Numbered from the stretch's first letter, positions 10,677 to 22,061 are shown. The stretch is 64,000 nucleotides of DNA from Thamnidium elegans (GCA_025201345.1 JAIXMG010000015.1:434001-498000); one strand, 5' to 3'. Notes: generated by a model from the letters alone, not told the origin. Program-made: numbers and translations.

Positions 10677-11889
10677 CAGTAAGGCTGGTAAATATTGGCC
10701 GATTTAGAAATTTAAATGGTGATAATATAAAAATAATTTGGCTGTTCTGAAATATTTTATTGGCTCAATGGAAAAAATATTTTGGCAGCTTTAAGATTGG
10801 CGATTGATTAAAAGTGACAATAAGTAATATGACGCTTAGAATGACCGCAGAATCCGCGAAGGTCACTAACGCGTACATTATTGTAAGCATCAGCAATCAT
10901 CTGTGATAAAATCTCCTCTGCCATCTGGTCCTCGCGCCCTTTGCAAGCTTTCTCTTTTTTGATTTTTCACTTTTATTTGCCGCAGATTTTGGAGCCTTCT
11001 CCTTGTGGTGACGACTGCATAATATACCTAGTAAATAGTAGCAATTATCAATAATAATCATGTTAGCAATCATAAAGCAATCTTATGTCAATCGCAGTGC
11101 ATAAAGATTGGTAGGTAACTAATATCACACCACAAAATAATATTAAATTGTAAGCCAATTAAATTATAAAGATTTTCAGATATGAATTTCTTCCTAATAT
11201 CTGGTAAAGATTTAATCTTTACCGCCTCAAACCTTTCAATCATGATACAATCGTACCATGATTTGAACTATGATAATAACAATTCTTTTGTATAAATAGT
11301 AGATAGTAATTTAGTCTAATATGTTCTTTTCAAACAACTTTTCTAAATAAAAGGGAACTATAAAGAACTCGTTTTTTTTTTCTCATTTTTTTTCAGTGAT
11401 ATTTAATCCTTAAATATCCACGTTGTATTTTATATAAGTTAGCTAGGCTTATATAAAATCCATTATTAATCAATCTTGTTCCTGAACTCTATATGGTTGT
11501 GGCTATGACGTAAACGATGAGATGTATGTGTTGTTTATGAATTCGTGTTTACTCGTTGCCTTGTTTATTAATTAAGTACGACATAGTACTATAGATACAG
11601 TTTGGTTATGAGTTTATTTTCCTATATTTTAAGCTCATACTTTAGTTTTAAGTTGTTCAGTATAATAAGTTATAGTGAACAACGTGATTTTTGGTTATGA
11701 TTTTTGTGTTGATTTGTTTTTACAAGTGAATCTTGTTCCTTTTTTATGATTTATCAAGTAGATGTTACTGTATGAACTACCCTCAAATACGACAATTTTG
11801 CCAAATTATTTTTTGGTTTATAGGGCCAACTATTTTTATATTATCACCATTTAAATTTCTAAATTGGCCAATATTTACCGGCCATACTG
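10677..11889 (-). mobile_element. Non-autonomous Tc1/mariner-like element with long inverted ends (copy A)
   Basis: Ends are CAGTAAGGCTGGTAAATATT at 10677 and the inverted CAGTATGGCCGGTAAATATT at 11889, each flanked by TA (10675-10676 and 11890-11891). The inverted ends match over ~65 bp with a few mismatches, and a weaker GCCAAATTATTTTT-like repeat continues inward. The left ~330 bp include, on the minus strand, the last part of a Tc1-like transposase frame (LRGFCGHSKRHI, stop at 10808-10810) carrying a large internal deletion. Between ~11005 and ~11765 lies about 760 bp of AT-rich sequence that matches nothing I recognise, apart from a TATAAATAG box-like motif near 11293. Cannot encode its own transposase. 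Confidence 0.8.
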
Positions 11890-12032
11890 TATGTATCAGG
11901 CATGTAGAGACGAGGCAATTTAAGACAGGCTTAGGAAAATCTGGTAGTTCCAGTTTTTTTTGCATATTTTGTTAATGTAGTAAATTTAAACCATTTGTTT
12001 TTATATATAGAATGTCTCTCTCGGCTTCAAGC

Positions 12033-12066
<34 letters not shown>

Positions 12067-12284
12067 TCTACTGACAGGAGTAACCACGTGAAGGTGGAGA
12101 CAATTTTACTCCCGAAAAAAAATCCAACGGCCATAAAGATGCGCATTAAGAAGATGAAACTACTTAGACGACTTAGCTTTTAGTGACAAATGGCTGAGAA
12201 AAAAAGTAAAGGGAAAGATAATAAAAGACGCGTGTTAAATTTTTTTTATTTATACCCATAAAATGCGGCTGGCTTTTCGAAATG
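11890..12284. other. Spacer between element A and the Fanzor locus
   Basis: AT-rich spacer with a 30-base A homopolymer at 12034-12063. No convincing gene; the short open frames here are low-complexity. Confidence 0.45.
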
Positions 12285-12356
12285 GTGTAGTAATGTACAC
12301 GCCTACACTTACTGGTGTAGTACTCTTAGGTGCAAAGCACACCACATTCGAAGTGG
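12285..12356 (-). ncRNA. Hairpin-rich tract just past the Fanzor stop codon; candidate guide-RNA (omega/fRNA) scaffold
   Basis: Within 72 bases there are four consecutive perfect short stems: 12285-12289/12296-12300 (5 bp), 12303-12308/12315-12320 (6 bp), 12330-12333/12337-12340 (4 bp) and 12342-12345/12353-12356 (4 bp). The tract is less AT-rich than the flanks and starts 27 bases beyond the stop codon (12383-12385) of the minus-strand Fanzor pseudogene. In TnpB and Fanzor systems the guide RNA is encoded at or just past the 3' end of the nuclease gene, so position and structure fit. This is inference; the hairpins could instead be the terminus of the transposon. Confidence 0.3.
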
Positions 12357-12382
12357 CAGTTTAAAATTTTAAAAAAAAATAT

Positions 12383-15300
12383 TTACTGTCGACTGAAGAT
12401 TGTCGACCTTTCACCTCCAGCCCAAACAGAACGGCAGATATCCCACATGTTTTTGGAAGCATTGGTGTCTCTATTCCATAGCAAAGTTCTGCAATTTGAA
12501 CAACGGAGAACCTTGTGATTGGAACAGAGACGCTCATCAATTTTTGTTTTGCAGGAATTCCAAACTGCTTAGACTATCTTGTCTTTATAGTGATAGAAAA
12601 AATATACTTACAACAGACGTTCTAAACTCGTTTATATTTATCAGACACAGCTCTCCTAACTTTTCTCTTTTTAAATTCTTATAAATAATTGAAGCTATAC
12701 CATGCTGGTGTCCTTTAACTTTGATGCCGTCCTTATTAAACATGCCATCTCCAAAAATCACTAGGGGCATTTTTGTCTTTTCGCCTTGTTTAAAACTATT
12801 GTTTCGAAGAGTTTTTCTAAGGATTTAAATTTAAATGGTTAGACAAATTTTAGTACAACATATATGATGCTTACCGACAAAATCTACGAGCTTCAGAAGT
12901 AACATTTTCCGGTTGGGCAACATTTTCTGGCCGAGTAACATTTCTCCTTCTATTTCTTCCTTCTTCTTTTATTCCTTTCAGTCTTTGACTTTTTTCTCCT
13001 ACTTTTATTATACTTTAGACCTCCGTTCAACAGAATGTTAACAGCAGACTCCTTTGCCTTTTGTTTGCTCAAGAAATTCTGCCACCTTCCTTTAGCTGTA
13101 TTGTAGCCATAGAAATTAAATAAAGCATTCATATTTAAAAGGATATATCTAATAAAATTATCGTAATTTTCTTTGATTATTGCTTTTACTGTAGGAATAT
13201 TGGCTTCAATTTGTTTTATCCCGTTCGCCTGTTTCCTCAGGTCTTCTTTCTTTTATCGACTAATTGTACCTCCAAACGAATAAAATTCTTTGTAGATAGT
13301 CTACGTATTTCGTTATCATCATAATAGCCGGTAAAAGCGTGGCTCCTGCCAGGATCAACAGTACAAGGTCTAAAATATGTGTCTACTTCTTTCTGACCAA
13401 AGTCAGATATTTCCAGCTGTATTGAATCAAACTGAAGTTTTACTGGAGACTTTTTGGCGAATGTAAAATTACAGGTGTAGCCGTCTGTTTTGACCTCGTT
13501 AATAAACATTGTGTTTTTAGTTTGGTGAAGGTTTATCGAGTCTTCTAAACTATATATTACAATTTAGGATTTATTAAAAATATAAATAAATATTAAAATA
13601 ATTACATATACAATACCTTTTAATGTTAAGATTTTTGATTTTTGTAAAATCAAATGTGTTATAAAAAACACCCAAAGCAGTATCATAGTTTAGATTCAAA
13701 GAATAATTTTGGGGAGCAAAAGAATTAATATTTTTAGTGTCAATCTTGATAAATCTCCACCGAAGCCCTGGCATCGGAAACAATGCAAAGAGTCTAGCTG
13801 GCCGAATAGAGCTATTGGATTTTTGATCTGGATTTATGGGACGATTATCACTAATATTTGTGGCATCCATTTTTACAGAATTCATTAAATCTTGTGATAA
13901 CAAGCTTACTCTTTCTACTGAGTTATTTGCATTTTAAACAAGACGAACAGCTGCTTCAGTTGTATGGATTGTTCTCTTTACTTCATTCAATGCGGTTTTT
14001 GATAATTCAGGAAAAGCATCCAAAGTAGAATCCACCAACTTGATAGGATTTTCAGCTTCTTCAGCAGAAATAACAGAATTTTGGGCTGCAGTAACTAGTC
14101 TCTCAGAATGATTTTGAAAATTTTGCGCGCTAATGACAGTAGTTTCAGCGATTTCTTTGGTTCTTGTACTTGAAACAAAGCTGTTGTTTACCAGATTTAA
14201 AGTTTCGCTGGCAAATTTGAGTATACTTGAAGACAAAGATCTAATAATAACGGAAGAGGTACTTGCATTATAAGTAACGCAGTGAGATGTCATTGTTGAA
14301 CCTTTTAGGGCGAGTACACTGGTTATTTTTCCTTCAGGGGAGATACTGTTTTGATCTTGGGCTACGACAACAGGAGCCTCGGCCGATAATAGCAAAGCTT
14401 CAGAAGCACTTACACTAGACATAATAGCTGCATTTGTAGCTTTTATTGTTTGAAGAGATACGATTGAGGACCCAGAGATATTTTCAGCAGATTGTACTAT
14501 TTGATTTGCTGTGTTTGCTGAAAACTTTATGTTATATTCTTCATATTCTGCAATAACCTTTCGGAATAACTGTATAACCATACCGGGAGCTCTCAAAACT
14601 CTAGCTTTATTTAATGGGTTCTGTCTACTGGAGTTGGGTAGAATATTATTTATTTCGTTTATAAGTTGACCGCCCCGGAAAAAAAACAGCATTCTTTCTC
14701 TGATTTGTACATCTTGAATTATGTTAAGCACATCGAGGGAAGGCTCTTCTTCATATGTAACTAGAAATACCGCATATTCATCTACAATACGTCGAATAAA
14801 ATATATCTGAATATCTGAAAATTCACGAGACAGCTTGAATATTAAAAAGTTCGTTAATTTAGTTCTAAATGTCTCGACATAGTAGTTCGTATATGTTGTT
14901 GCTACTGTAACACAAGCGGAGGAAAGGCTTTGGACATATCCTTTTAATCCAGCTAGAGGTTTTATGCAAGTAGGATGCTGTTGAAAGTACTCGGCAAAGA
15001 TAGAGGCTCAGTTTGGAACACGTGTGTATCTATTTTGGGGTTCATGCTCGTTCAAATTCCCAAAAATTAACATGCAGCGCTCTACCAGAAGTTCTGGGTA
15101 AAAAAATCGTTCGGTATATTTAAAGTACATTGAACAATAATGTAATGGTTTATAAACATCTGTGCTTTGTAAATTACTTCTCTTGAAAAAGACGATATCA
15201 GTTGTACTTCTCTTAAAAAAGTATTTCTAAATGGAGGCTTGATCACTGAAGCAAACGGCAAAGATACCGTATAATGTTCATAGTTTCTATTAAAAACTCT

Positions 15301-15604
15301 GGACAACCTTTGGTTTATGTTTTCGTTTGTGTGAGCTCTTGTCAAACCGGAAGTGGAACTCTCGGCCATTTCTTTGTCTCTTTCTCGCCTGCTCTTTTTC
15401 TTTTCCGTTAGGACCTCAGACGTGTCACTCTTTCTTTTGTCTAAGTATATATTAATTTGTATTAATATATTTATCATATTTTATAATTGATAAATTACTC
15501 GTTCTAGTATCACTCTGATTTTCAGCAAGAAAGTTGGCCAGTTTCTCTAGCTTTTTTCTATTCAACAAATCCTCTTGTTGAGAATATAATTTTATACGCG
15601 GCAT
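12383..15604 (-). pseudogene. Fanzor (eukaryotic TnpB-like) RNA-guided nuclease, decayed
   Basis: RuvC-type nuclease of transposons. Minus-strand pieces in order: MPRIKLYSQQEDLLNRKKLE at 15604; a basic/Ser segment and SLPFASVIKPPFRNTFLREV; helical regions; ARLFALFPMPGLRWRFI (~13790); RuvC-I Asp in CTVDPGRSHAFTG (~13350); NFYGYNTAKGRWQ (~13110); IVFGDG-like plus KGHQHGIASIIYKNLKR; RuvC-II Glu in INEFRTS (~12628); a zinc-finger part with CSNHKVLRCSNC; and RuvC-III Asp in WNRDTNASKN (12467-12469). Damage: in-frame stops around 15080 and 15008 and at ~13935, and a reading-frame mismatch across the intron near 12550-12610, where the expected first zinc Cys reads Trp. A ~250-residue Ala/Ser/Thr-rich stretch interrupts the N-terminal half. 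All three catalytic acids survive, so the decay looks recent. Family assignment is by motif order, from established descriptions of fungal Fanzors. Confidence 0.75.
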
Positions 15605-16393
15605 ATATGGGGTTTTTAATGCGAAAAGAAAAGTTGTTATATGTAAAAAAAAAAGATGTTGTATGTGAAAAAAAAAAAAAAAAAGGGATGGTGTGTCAAA
15701 TACAAGAATTAGAAGAGAAGAAAAGTAAATAAATCTAAAACTAAAACTGGAATTTAAGCTAAGTATAAACCTATCACTCCAAATCATTTTTATATCCTTA
15801 CTGATATGACACTACATATGGGACTTTATTTTATCAACTGAAAGTCGTATTATAATGCAAGTACTTGCATCATATAAATTTTTATTTTTTCGGCTGATTC
15901 TTGATACACACCTGTTTACACATCCAGCTCCAATTTATGACCTAATTTTTTTGGTACATCTCCAACAATAACAGGTATTCTACATGTAAGACGAGATTTT
16001 ATTTTAATAACGTACAAGTATGAGTACGTGAGAAAGTAATATAGTATATCATGATGATTAAATAAGTTCCCCTTTTTTATCATGGTTAAGTAGATTCCTT
16101 TTTATCATGTTTAAATTTGTTGTATTTGCGTCATATATACATATAAAATATATATAAAGTAAAAATTTAACTAAATACTACAATAAAAGAAACCTAATAA
16201 AAATCTTCTTAATGATATAACAGAGTCTATATGCTATATCATTAACCAATATTCTAAACCAAAAGGAAATCTGCTATATAAAAATGCTGCGTAACTGGAA
16301 CTCAAATTTTTGATAAACAGGTCAAAAAAATAAAACCGATTTAAAAAAGCATTCTATTTCTAAAAAAAAAAAAAAACGTCTTTTAAATGCGTT
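15605..16393. other. Intergenic with a palindrome and a dispersed-repeat end
   Basis: Mostly AT-rich and non-coding. It holds a perfect 16-bp palindrome (ATGCAAGTACTTGCAT, 15855-15870) and, at 15891-15974, a ~84-bp segment that recurs in inverted orientation at 38299-38381. No gene recognised. Confidence 0.5.
15891..15974 (-). repeat. Dispersed repeat, copy 1 (matches 38299-38381)
   Basis: The sequence starting GGCTGATTCTTGATACACAC and running through CAATTTATGACC and TTTTTTTGGTACATCTCC is the reverse complement of the 38.3-kb copy, with about 75-80% identity by eye. The end resembles a terminal repeat of an unclassified element. Confidence 0.6.
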
Positions 16394-16528
16394 CCATTCG
16401 CCCTGTTCGTCCTGTTCGCCCCGTTCACTCCGATCCGCCTCATTCGCCTCATTCGCTTCATCCGCTTAAAAAAAAATGGTCGCGCGAATCCATTAACTGT
16501 TTACTCAATTTAAGCGGATGAAACGAAT
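16394..16528. repeat. Degenerate 9-bp minisatellite joined to a 20-bp inverted repeat
   Basis: About eight tandem copies of a 9-bp unit (consensus CTCATTCGC / CCTGTTCGC) cover 16394-16467. The last unit runs into ATTCGCTTCATCCGCTTAAA (16451-16470), repeated in inverted orientation at 16509-16528 with one mismatch and a 38-base loop. GC-rich compared with its surroundings. It lies about 45 bp before a Mucorales-type gene fragment, so it may be the terminal structure of that element. Confidence 0.7.
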
Positions 16529-16572
16529 TTTTTCAGCCTAGGTGAAATATCAACCAAACTGCACGAAAGTTA

Positions 16573-17171
16573 ATGGGAAGAAAAGTAGACAAGGTATATA
16601 AACTTGAACCTAATGAATATGGATGTATGGAATGTGGGAAAGACGGAAACAATAGTACAAAAGAACTCTCTGATGGCATGTTCAAAATTCCGATCATTAT
16701 GAAAGACATGTTTAATAGTCTTGCAAAGAAAACACCGTCATTAGTAAACGATGTCACCATCTCAAGCTTGATGATCATGGGTAAATACAAAAAATGAATA
16801 CTTTTATTAAACTTCGTAGAATAGCTCATTCTGGATTATATAGAAACTAAAATTTCATTAATTATCATGGACTCATCAGGGGGTAATGTATGCCGCGTAA
16901 GCAGGCTTAAGCCTTTATATTTTCCCGTTTGCCCCTTCAATTTTATGAGTTCGCTTATCTCTATAATGAAATTGGTATATACAGCTCGATTAAACATGGA
17001 AAAAACGGACTTATTGATTGCAAAAAACGAGCCAGCACTTGAGTATGATCTGGAGAAGATCCTCCCATTCCACTCACTTTTCACAAGAATTTAAAAAGAA
17101 AACGAGACTTTGCTGAAGACGACGATGATAAAAGTAACGTGGAGGAAGATGATACTGCTAATAATGCATAA
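16573..17171 (+). pseudogene. Fragment of a Mucorales-type dispersed hypothetical protein
   Basis: Exon one (16573 to ~16781) reads KLEPNEYGCMECGKDG...KKTPSLVNDV. A 62-bp GT-AG intron (GTAAATAC...TATATAG) leads to an exon with SSGGNVCRVSRLKPLYFP. The reading frame then stops at about 17094, while another frame continues with a KRKRDFAEDDDD acidic tail, implying a frameshift. The amino end appears truncated. I recognise the Cys-containing ECGK segment and the CRVSR strand as typical of repeated Mucorales proteins of unknown function, from memory only. Confidence 0.45.
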
Positions 17172-17329
17172 TATGTTTTAATTTTATTTTTTATACTTAA
17201 AATATCCAACCAACCTAATATCCAATAAATTATATCTGTGACCTACATCCGTTTTTGTAGATTGTATAGCGATTTTCAAACAAAGGCAGTATGAATTATT
17301 TATTATATAATTTCTAATGACATGAGTGC

Positions 17330-17488
17330 TTACAAAAAGTAATATTTAAGAATGAGTGTGGGCTGATTATTGCCGAGATACTGTTCTACATACATAAACT
17401 CATCCAAATCAGCAGCGCTGGCATTGGTAAGCTGAGTCTCGTTCCGCAACAATGATAAAAGCCAACAAGATATTGCTAAGAACTGGCT
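17330..17488 (-). other. Coding-like ORF fragment, unassigned
   Basis: About 52 codons of balanced composition on the minus strand (NETQLTNASAADLDEFMYVE) end at TAA 17330-17332. It looks like the last exon of a lost gene or element. No homology recognised. The neighbouring 17500-18149 sequence holds only weak short frames. Confidence 0.25.
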
Positions 17489-18149
17489 AACAAGACTAAG
17501 GCTAGAACAGTAGTTAGTTTTTTGGTCTTATGTCTTTTTATGTAGAGTGTTCAACAGATTTTAGAGACCTAAAAAAGTATCTGGTGTAGAGATTTAAGTT
17601 TCTGTTGTTCGTTTTTTTTATTACACATAAGATGCCTAAAATCAGTGAAAGAAGAAGACTATTCAACTCCCTTGAAGATAAAATAACAGCAAAAATATTA
17701 GTGAGACAGCCGTAAGGGAACTTTTCCTTGACTGATTTGACATATGATATTCCCAAGATGTTCGCATATCTGGTAATTTAAGGACACAGATACCTGTCTA
17801 TTTGAAATGAAGATCCAAAACTTTAAACAAATCTCAATTGGCTCGTTGAAGCTCTCGGTAGGAATCGCTTCAAGCAAGAGTTAAGGATGGCCAAATCACA
17901 TCTCTTTTTCATCAAGAAACAAATCAAACATCGCATGATATACCAGTTCAACCCACGAAATCCGCAAATAGACCTCACCATACAAACGATTGTTGCAATT
18001 GAAAGGCTGTGTATGGACGGCAATGTCGCTTCATTTGGACGTTTAGCTCAATATGCAGGTGTCTCTGACAGTCTACATACATGTGTGAATAATTGAAATA
18101 ATATAACAAACTAGTAGTAGTATTTTATGTTCGTCTTGTTTACATAGAG

Positions 18150-18852
18150 ACATATAAAAATTCTGAGAAAAACATTGGAAGACCTCGAACTTTTACTGAA
18201 GAACACGAAGAACACAAAGAACACATTCAAAAAATAGTAGAAAAAGTTCCACAATTGTGTACTGTTGATATCATTGACTCGTTGACGTGTCTAAGTTTGA
18301 AGACTTCTTAACTTCCAAATCTCAAATGAATCATCACTTGAAGAACAATATATTTATCACCATTAAGAAGCAAACCTTTGAAGCAAAAATAAGAAACTCA
18401 GTTGATAACCTACAAACAAGATATGAATGGTTCATGAAGTGGAAGGATTCAGACGTCGACTTCGAAAAAAAAAACTGCGTTTTCATTGGTGAGGCTGGCT
18501 TTAATATTAATATGAGGAGCAGCTGGGCAAGGTCAGCTATAGGAACCCCTGCCTTTGTAGAGCTTGAGAAGACTCGTGCACCATCTCACACCATCATCGG
18601 TGCTATCCACTCCTCCAGTGTTATTCATGTCGCAATGAAAAAACCCCCACCAAGAAAGGAGAAGGCTCCAAAATCTGCGGCAAATAAAAGTGAAAAATCA
18701 AAAAAGAGAAAGCTTGCAAAGGGCGCGAGGACCAGATGGCAGAGGAGATTTTATCACAGATGATTGCTGATGCTTACAATAATGTACGCGTTAGTGACCT
18801 TCGCGGATTCTGCGGTCATTCTAAGCGTCATATTACTTATTGTCACTTTTAA
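18150..18852 (+). pseudogene. Tc1-like transposase remnant (copy B)
   Basis: Pieces of a Tc1/IS630-type transposase: a GRPRTFTEEHEEHKEHIQKI helix-turn-helix segment near 18178, then after a frame change KSQMNHHLKNNIFITIKK, RYEWFMKWKDSDVDFE, and CVFIGEAGFNINMRSSWARS, where the first catalytic Asp is replaced by Gly. PSHTIIGAIHSSSVIHVAMK follows. After a Lys-rich stretch (~18730) the frame jumps directly to the C-terminal VSDLRGFCGHSKRHI, so the second Asp and the Glu are deleted. Definitely inactive. It lies upstream of and inside the element end at 19005. Confidence 0.8.
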
Positions 18853-19005
18853 TCAATCGTCAATCTTAAAGCTGCCAAAATATTTTTTCCATTGAGCCAA
18901 TAAAATATTTCAGAACAGCCAAATTATTTTTTTAATAGGACCAAATTATTTTTATATTATCACCATTTAAATTTCTAAATCGGCCAATATTTACCAGCCT
19001 TACTG
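18656..19005 (+). repeat. Tc1-like element 3' end, inverted near-identical copy of 10677-11004
   Basis: Runs from the transposase tail to the element terminus (CCAGCCTTACTG, followed by TA at 19006-19007). It matches the reverse complement of 10677-11004 almost base for base: I see one substitution and one ~21-bp insertion (TTTTTTAATAGGACCAAATTA). Both copies share the same internal transposase deletion junction. I could not find the matching left end of copy B. Confidence 0.85.
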
Positions 19006-19007
19006 TA

Positions 19008-19581
19008 CCACATTTCAAACCTTCAATACAGCAAATTTCTTGAGCATATGATACTAACTTTCTTGGCGTAGCCTTCACATTAAGCTGGGACACAACGCCT
19101 TATCAACAAATCAGTAATTTAAAAGAAGAAGGTCTAAGCAGTGCCAACAACTACTACCAGCGCTTGCTTATGCTTTGTGATTAAATATTTTGAATATTGC
19201 TTGCTACGTTATCTAAGATAAACTATAGTACAAATCTCTTACTTGCATGTCACTTTAGCATTATCATGATACTTTGTATCAAGCACGCTCAAAAGACAAA
19301 GTCTCATTTTTTGGTTCTCCCTTTTTAGAACTTTTCGTTTAGGAATCGACTGACATTAAGTCAACCTTAGTCTTATTACACCTCCTCTATTCTTTTTAAG
19401 TAATTTTCGATATATCACTTACACAAATGCTTTATGGCTACGTTTATCGCCGCACCAACAGTGCTCACGGTACCAGAAGGATTACGCAAATTGGCTTTTT
19501 AACAAAGAGGGGTGTTAAGTTGCAAAGAACACAACACTTTTTGAGTCACACGAAACAGTTTATTTACAGAAAAAAAATAAT
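19008..19581. other. Intergenic with a short coding-like stretch
   Basis: Between element B and PIF1. On the plus strand, 19080-19184 is an open stretch ending at TAA (TPYQQISNLKEEGLSSANNY) with ordinary composition, possibly a relic exon; no family recognised. The remainder is non-coding. Confidence 0.3.
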
Positions 19582-22061
19582 TTAAACGGGTCTTAATGAA
19601 CGATAGAATTTAGTAACGGTAGGATGAGCCATAACTCGATTCCTATCAAAGTTCAAGATTTGTAGCTTATCTAAACTAGTAGCACGAGAAAGCGCCACAT
19701 AAGCCTGGCCCTTTTCAAACACTTTTCCTAAATCAACCTTTACTCTATCCAAAGTTTGACCTTGACTTTTATGAATAGAAATAGCCCAAGCTAACATTAA
19801 CGGAACTTGTGATCTTGAAGCAGATTCTTTTCCACCTAGTACATATAACTTAATAAAAAAAAAATCGCAAATTATAGCAACAACAAAAAAACTTACCAGG
19901 TAATTCAACGGACCAATTTTCACGTTCAAGTACCAGTACACGTCCACCCGAAAATCTTACAACAGGATAAGGTGTCTTCATATCAATTTCACCACCATCA
20001 TCAAGAAAGGCATCCTTTTGACGATTAGGAGTACGTAACCTAGCGACGATTTCCTTTTTAGCATACTTGCCTTTTCCGACGAAGCCAACCACGACACCAA
20101 TAGAGCCATTAACGAGATCAGCATCCATATTTTTTAGTAACATAACTTGTGCGTGTTCTTTTAATTGCATTACTTGTGGCGCAAGACAAGTTTGCATCTT
20201 TCTTGGATCACCCGTATCAATTGAATGAAACTCAATGACCTCTCCTTTGAGCTCGTCCAACCTTTTTCTATTAGATTCATCAACTTCGTGTCGAAGTGGG
20301 TATCTTTTTTTTTTTTTTTGTGTAAGTTAACTGAAATATAATTTAAATTTTTTTAAACTTACAATTCCGTAGGTTTAATACCATCATCTCCTAGTGGTTC
20401 TCGAGATAATGCTTTGAATTTTTTGACAGTTTCGTCAGATATGTTACCTAATCTCATTTCATTCAAGATTTCAACAAAGGCTAATATTATACTTGATTAA
20501 AAAAAAAACTGTATTTCTATACACACATAATATTCACTTACTTCCATCTTTTTGTCTGAATACTTTTGTAAGCATAACTGTTCTTTGAACTACAGTTGAC
20601 CAAGACTTGGCTTCGAATGCAAATTTTGAGACTTTATTAGGGTTGACAGGCGGTAACTGAAAGAAATCACCAGTAACAATCACTTGTATTCCACCAAACG
20701 GCGATTGATCGTTTCGAATAATTCTTGCAATCTGATCCAATTTATCAAATAATTCATTATCCACCATAGAAACTATATATATATATATATATTTGTAAGC
20801 AGGTGCTTCTTTACCTAATAATAATAAAAAAAAACCTACTTTCATCAATAATTAAAACCTTTGTGCTTGTCCATCGATCTTTTGCTTTTCGATTAGACTC
20901 TTTAATCTTCCTTGCAAGTTCTACTCCGCTTTCTTTTGCAAGACCAATACCACCAAAGCTAAATAGATGTAAATAAATAAACAAATAAAAACAAATAGGT
21001 ATATTTTACCTGTGTAATGTACAACCGTTAATATTACATGCAGCAATACCAGTTGAAGCAGTAACAGCCAGCCCACTTCCATATTTTTCGCTCAGTTTAT
21101 CAATAATAGCTCTTAACAAGACAGATTTACCTGTACCAGCCGAACCAGTGAAAAACAAACTCTTTTTTTCATTCAACACCATATCCAATACACGTTTCTG
21201 TTCATCTGACAATTCAGGTCTATACTGTTGGTCTTTTGTACGTCCACTAGGTTTATTGGTATAAGAAAAGTCACCTAATTTAGCTTCTCTGGTATTAGGA
21301 TTGCTTGTAGTCTTTTTCTTTTTAGAGAAATTATCAGACCAAAATTTGCCGAGGTTTTCTTGCGAAGCGACAGGAGAAGATCGACCAGAACTATTAAACA
21401 TATTATTTGATTCTGGAATAGCTGCAAATGAATCGTTCCATTTTCTCTTTGTATAACTAGACGCATCTACAAGTCTTCCTTTCGCAGGGTTAGCTACTGA
21501 AATCTCTGGCTTTCGGATCGGGTCGGTGTAAGAATACGGGTTATAATTTGAACTGAAAGGTTTGACATCGTCTTTCGACAACCAGTCATAAGCTGGCTCA
21601 GAAGAAATTACGGGTTTTTTTAACACAATACGATCATTTCTTCGTGTATTTGGTTTTGCATCATCCGAAATAAATATGGGCTCTTGACTGCTTGTTTGTG
21701 GCTTAATGTTCTTGGTATCCTGTAACCATTTTCTGTTATTGTATTTACTGGTATTGGTAATCACTTCGTTACTAGATCGTTGACGTTTCATAGAAGAAAA
21801 CGAGCCTTGACTATCCGAAAGGCTGTTTTGTTGACTGCTCTCAGGTGTTGGCGTAGAAGGAATTACTATGACATCGTCATCTTCCACGGTCAGATCTATA
21901 GGTTCTGTATTTCCTTTTACTGGCTGCCTAGTTATTTCGATACGAGTTGTTTTTTTAATGATAGCAGACAGTGCTTCCTTTTCTCTTACTGGATCTTTAA
22001 TTTTATTAAAGTAACTATGTAAAGTATTTTCTTTCTTTTTTGTATTGGTGGATCGTTTCAT
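19582..22061 (-). CDS. PIF1: PIF1-family 5'-3' DNA helicase
   Basis: Spliced model: complement(join(19582..19835,19897..20303,20363..20480,20542..20772,20840..20958,21010..22061)), 2181 nt, 726 aa, five GT-AG introns. Walker A is [11 protein letters not shown] (~residues 305-315); then TASTGIAA, the junction-spanning TLHSFGGIGL, Walker [26 protein letters not shown] and the C-terminal [11 protein letters not shown] and [10 protein letters not shown] motifs. PIF1 helicases unwind G-quadruplexes and act at telomeres, replication forks and mitochondrial DNA. The first ~290 residues are polar and probably disordered, with a SUMO-interaction-like pair (PIDLTV at 54-59, VIVIP at 64-68, next to DDD) and a possible PCNA-binding-like TLHSYF near the start. 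A longer start at 22139 would add poly-Phe from a T run and is rejected. It begins 107 bp from the RdRP stop, same strand. Confidence 0.92.
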
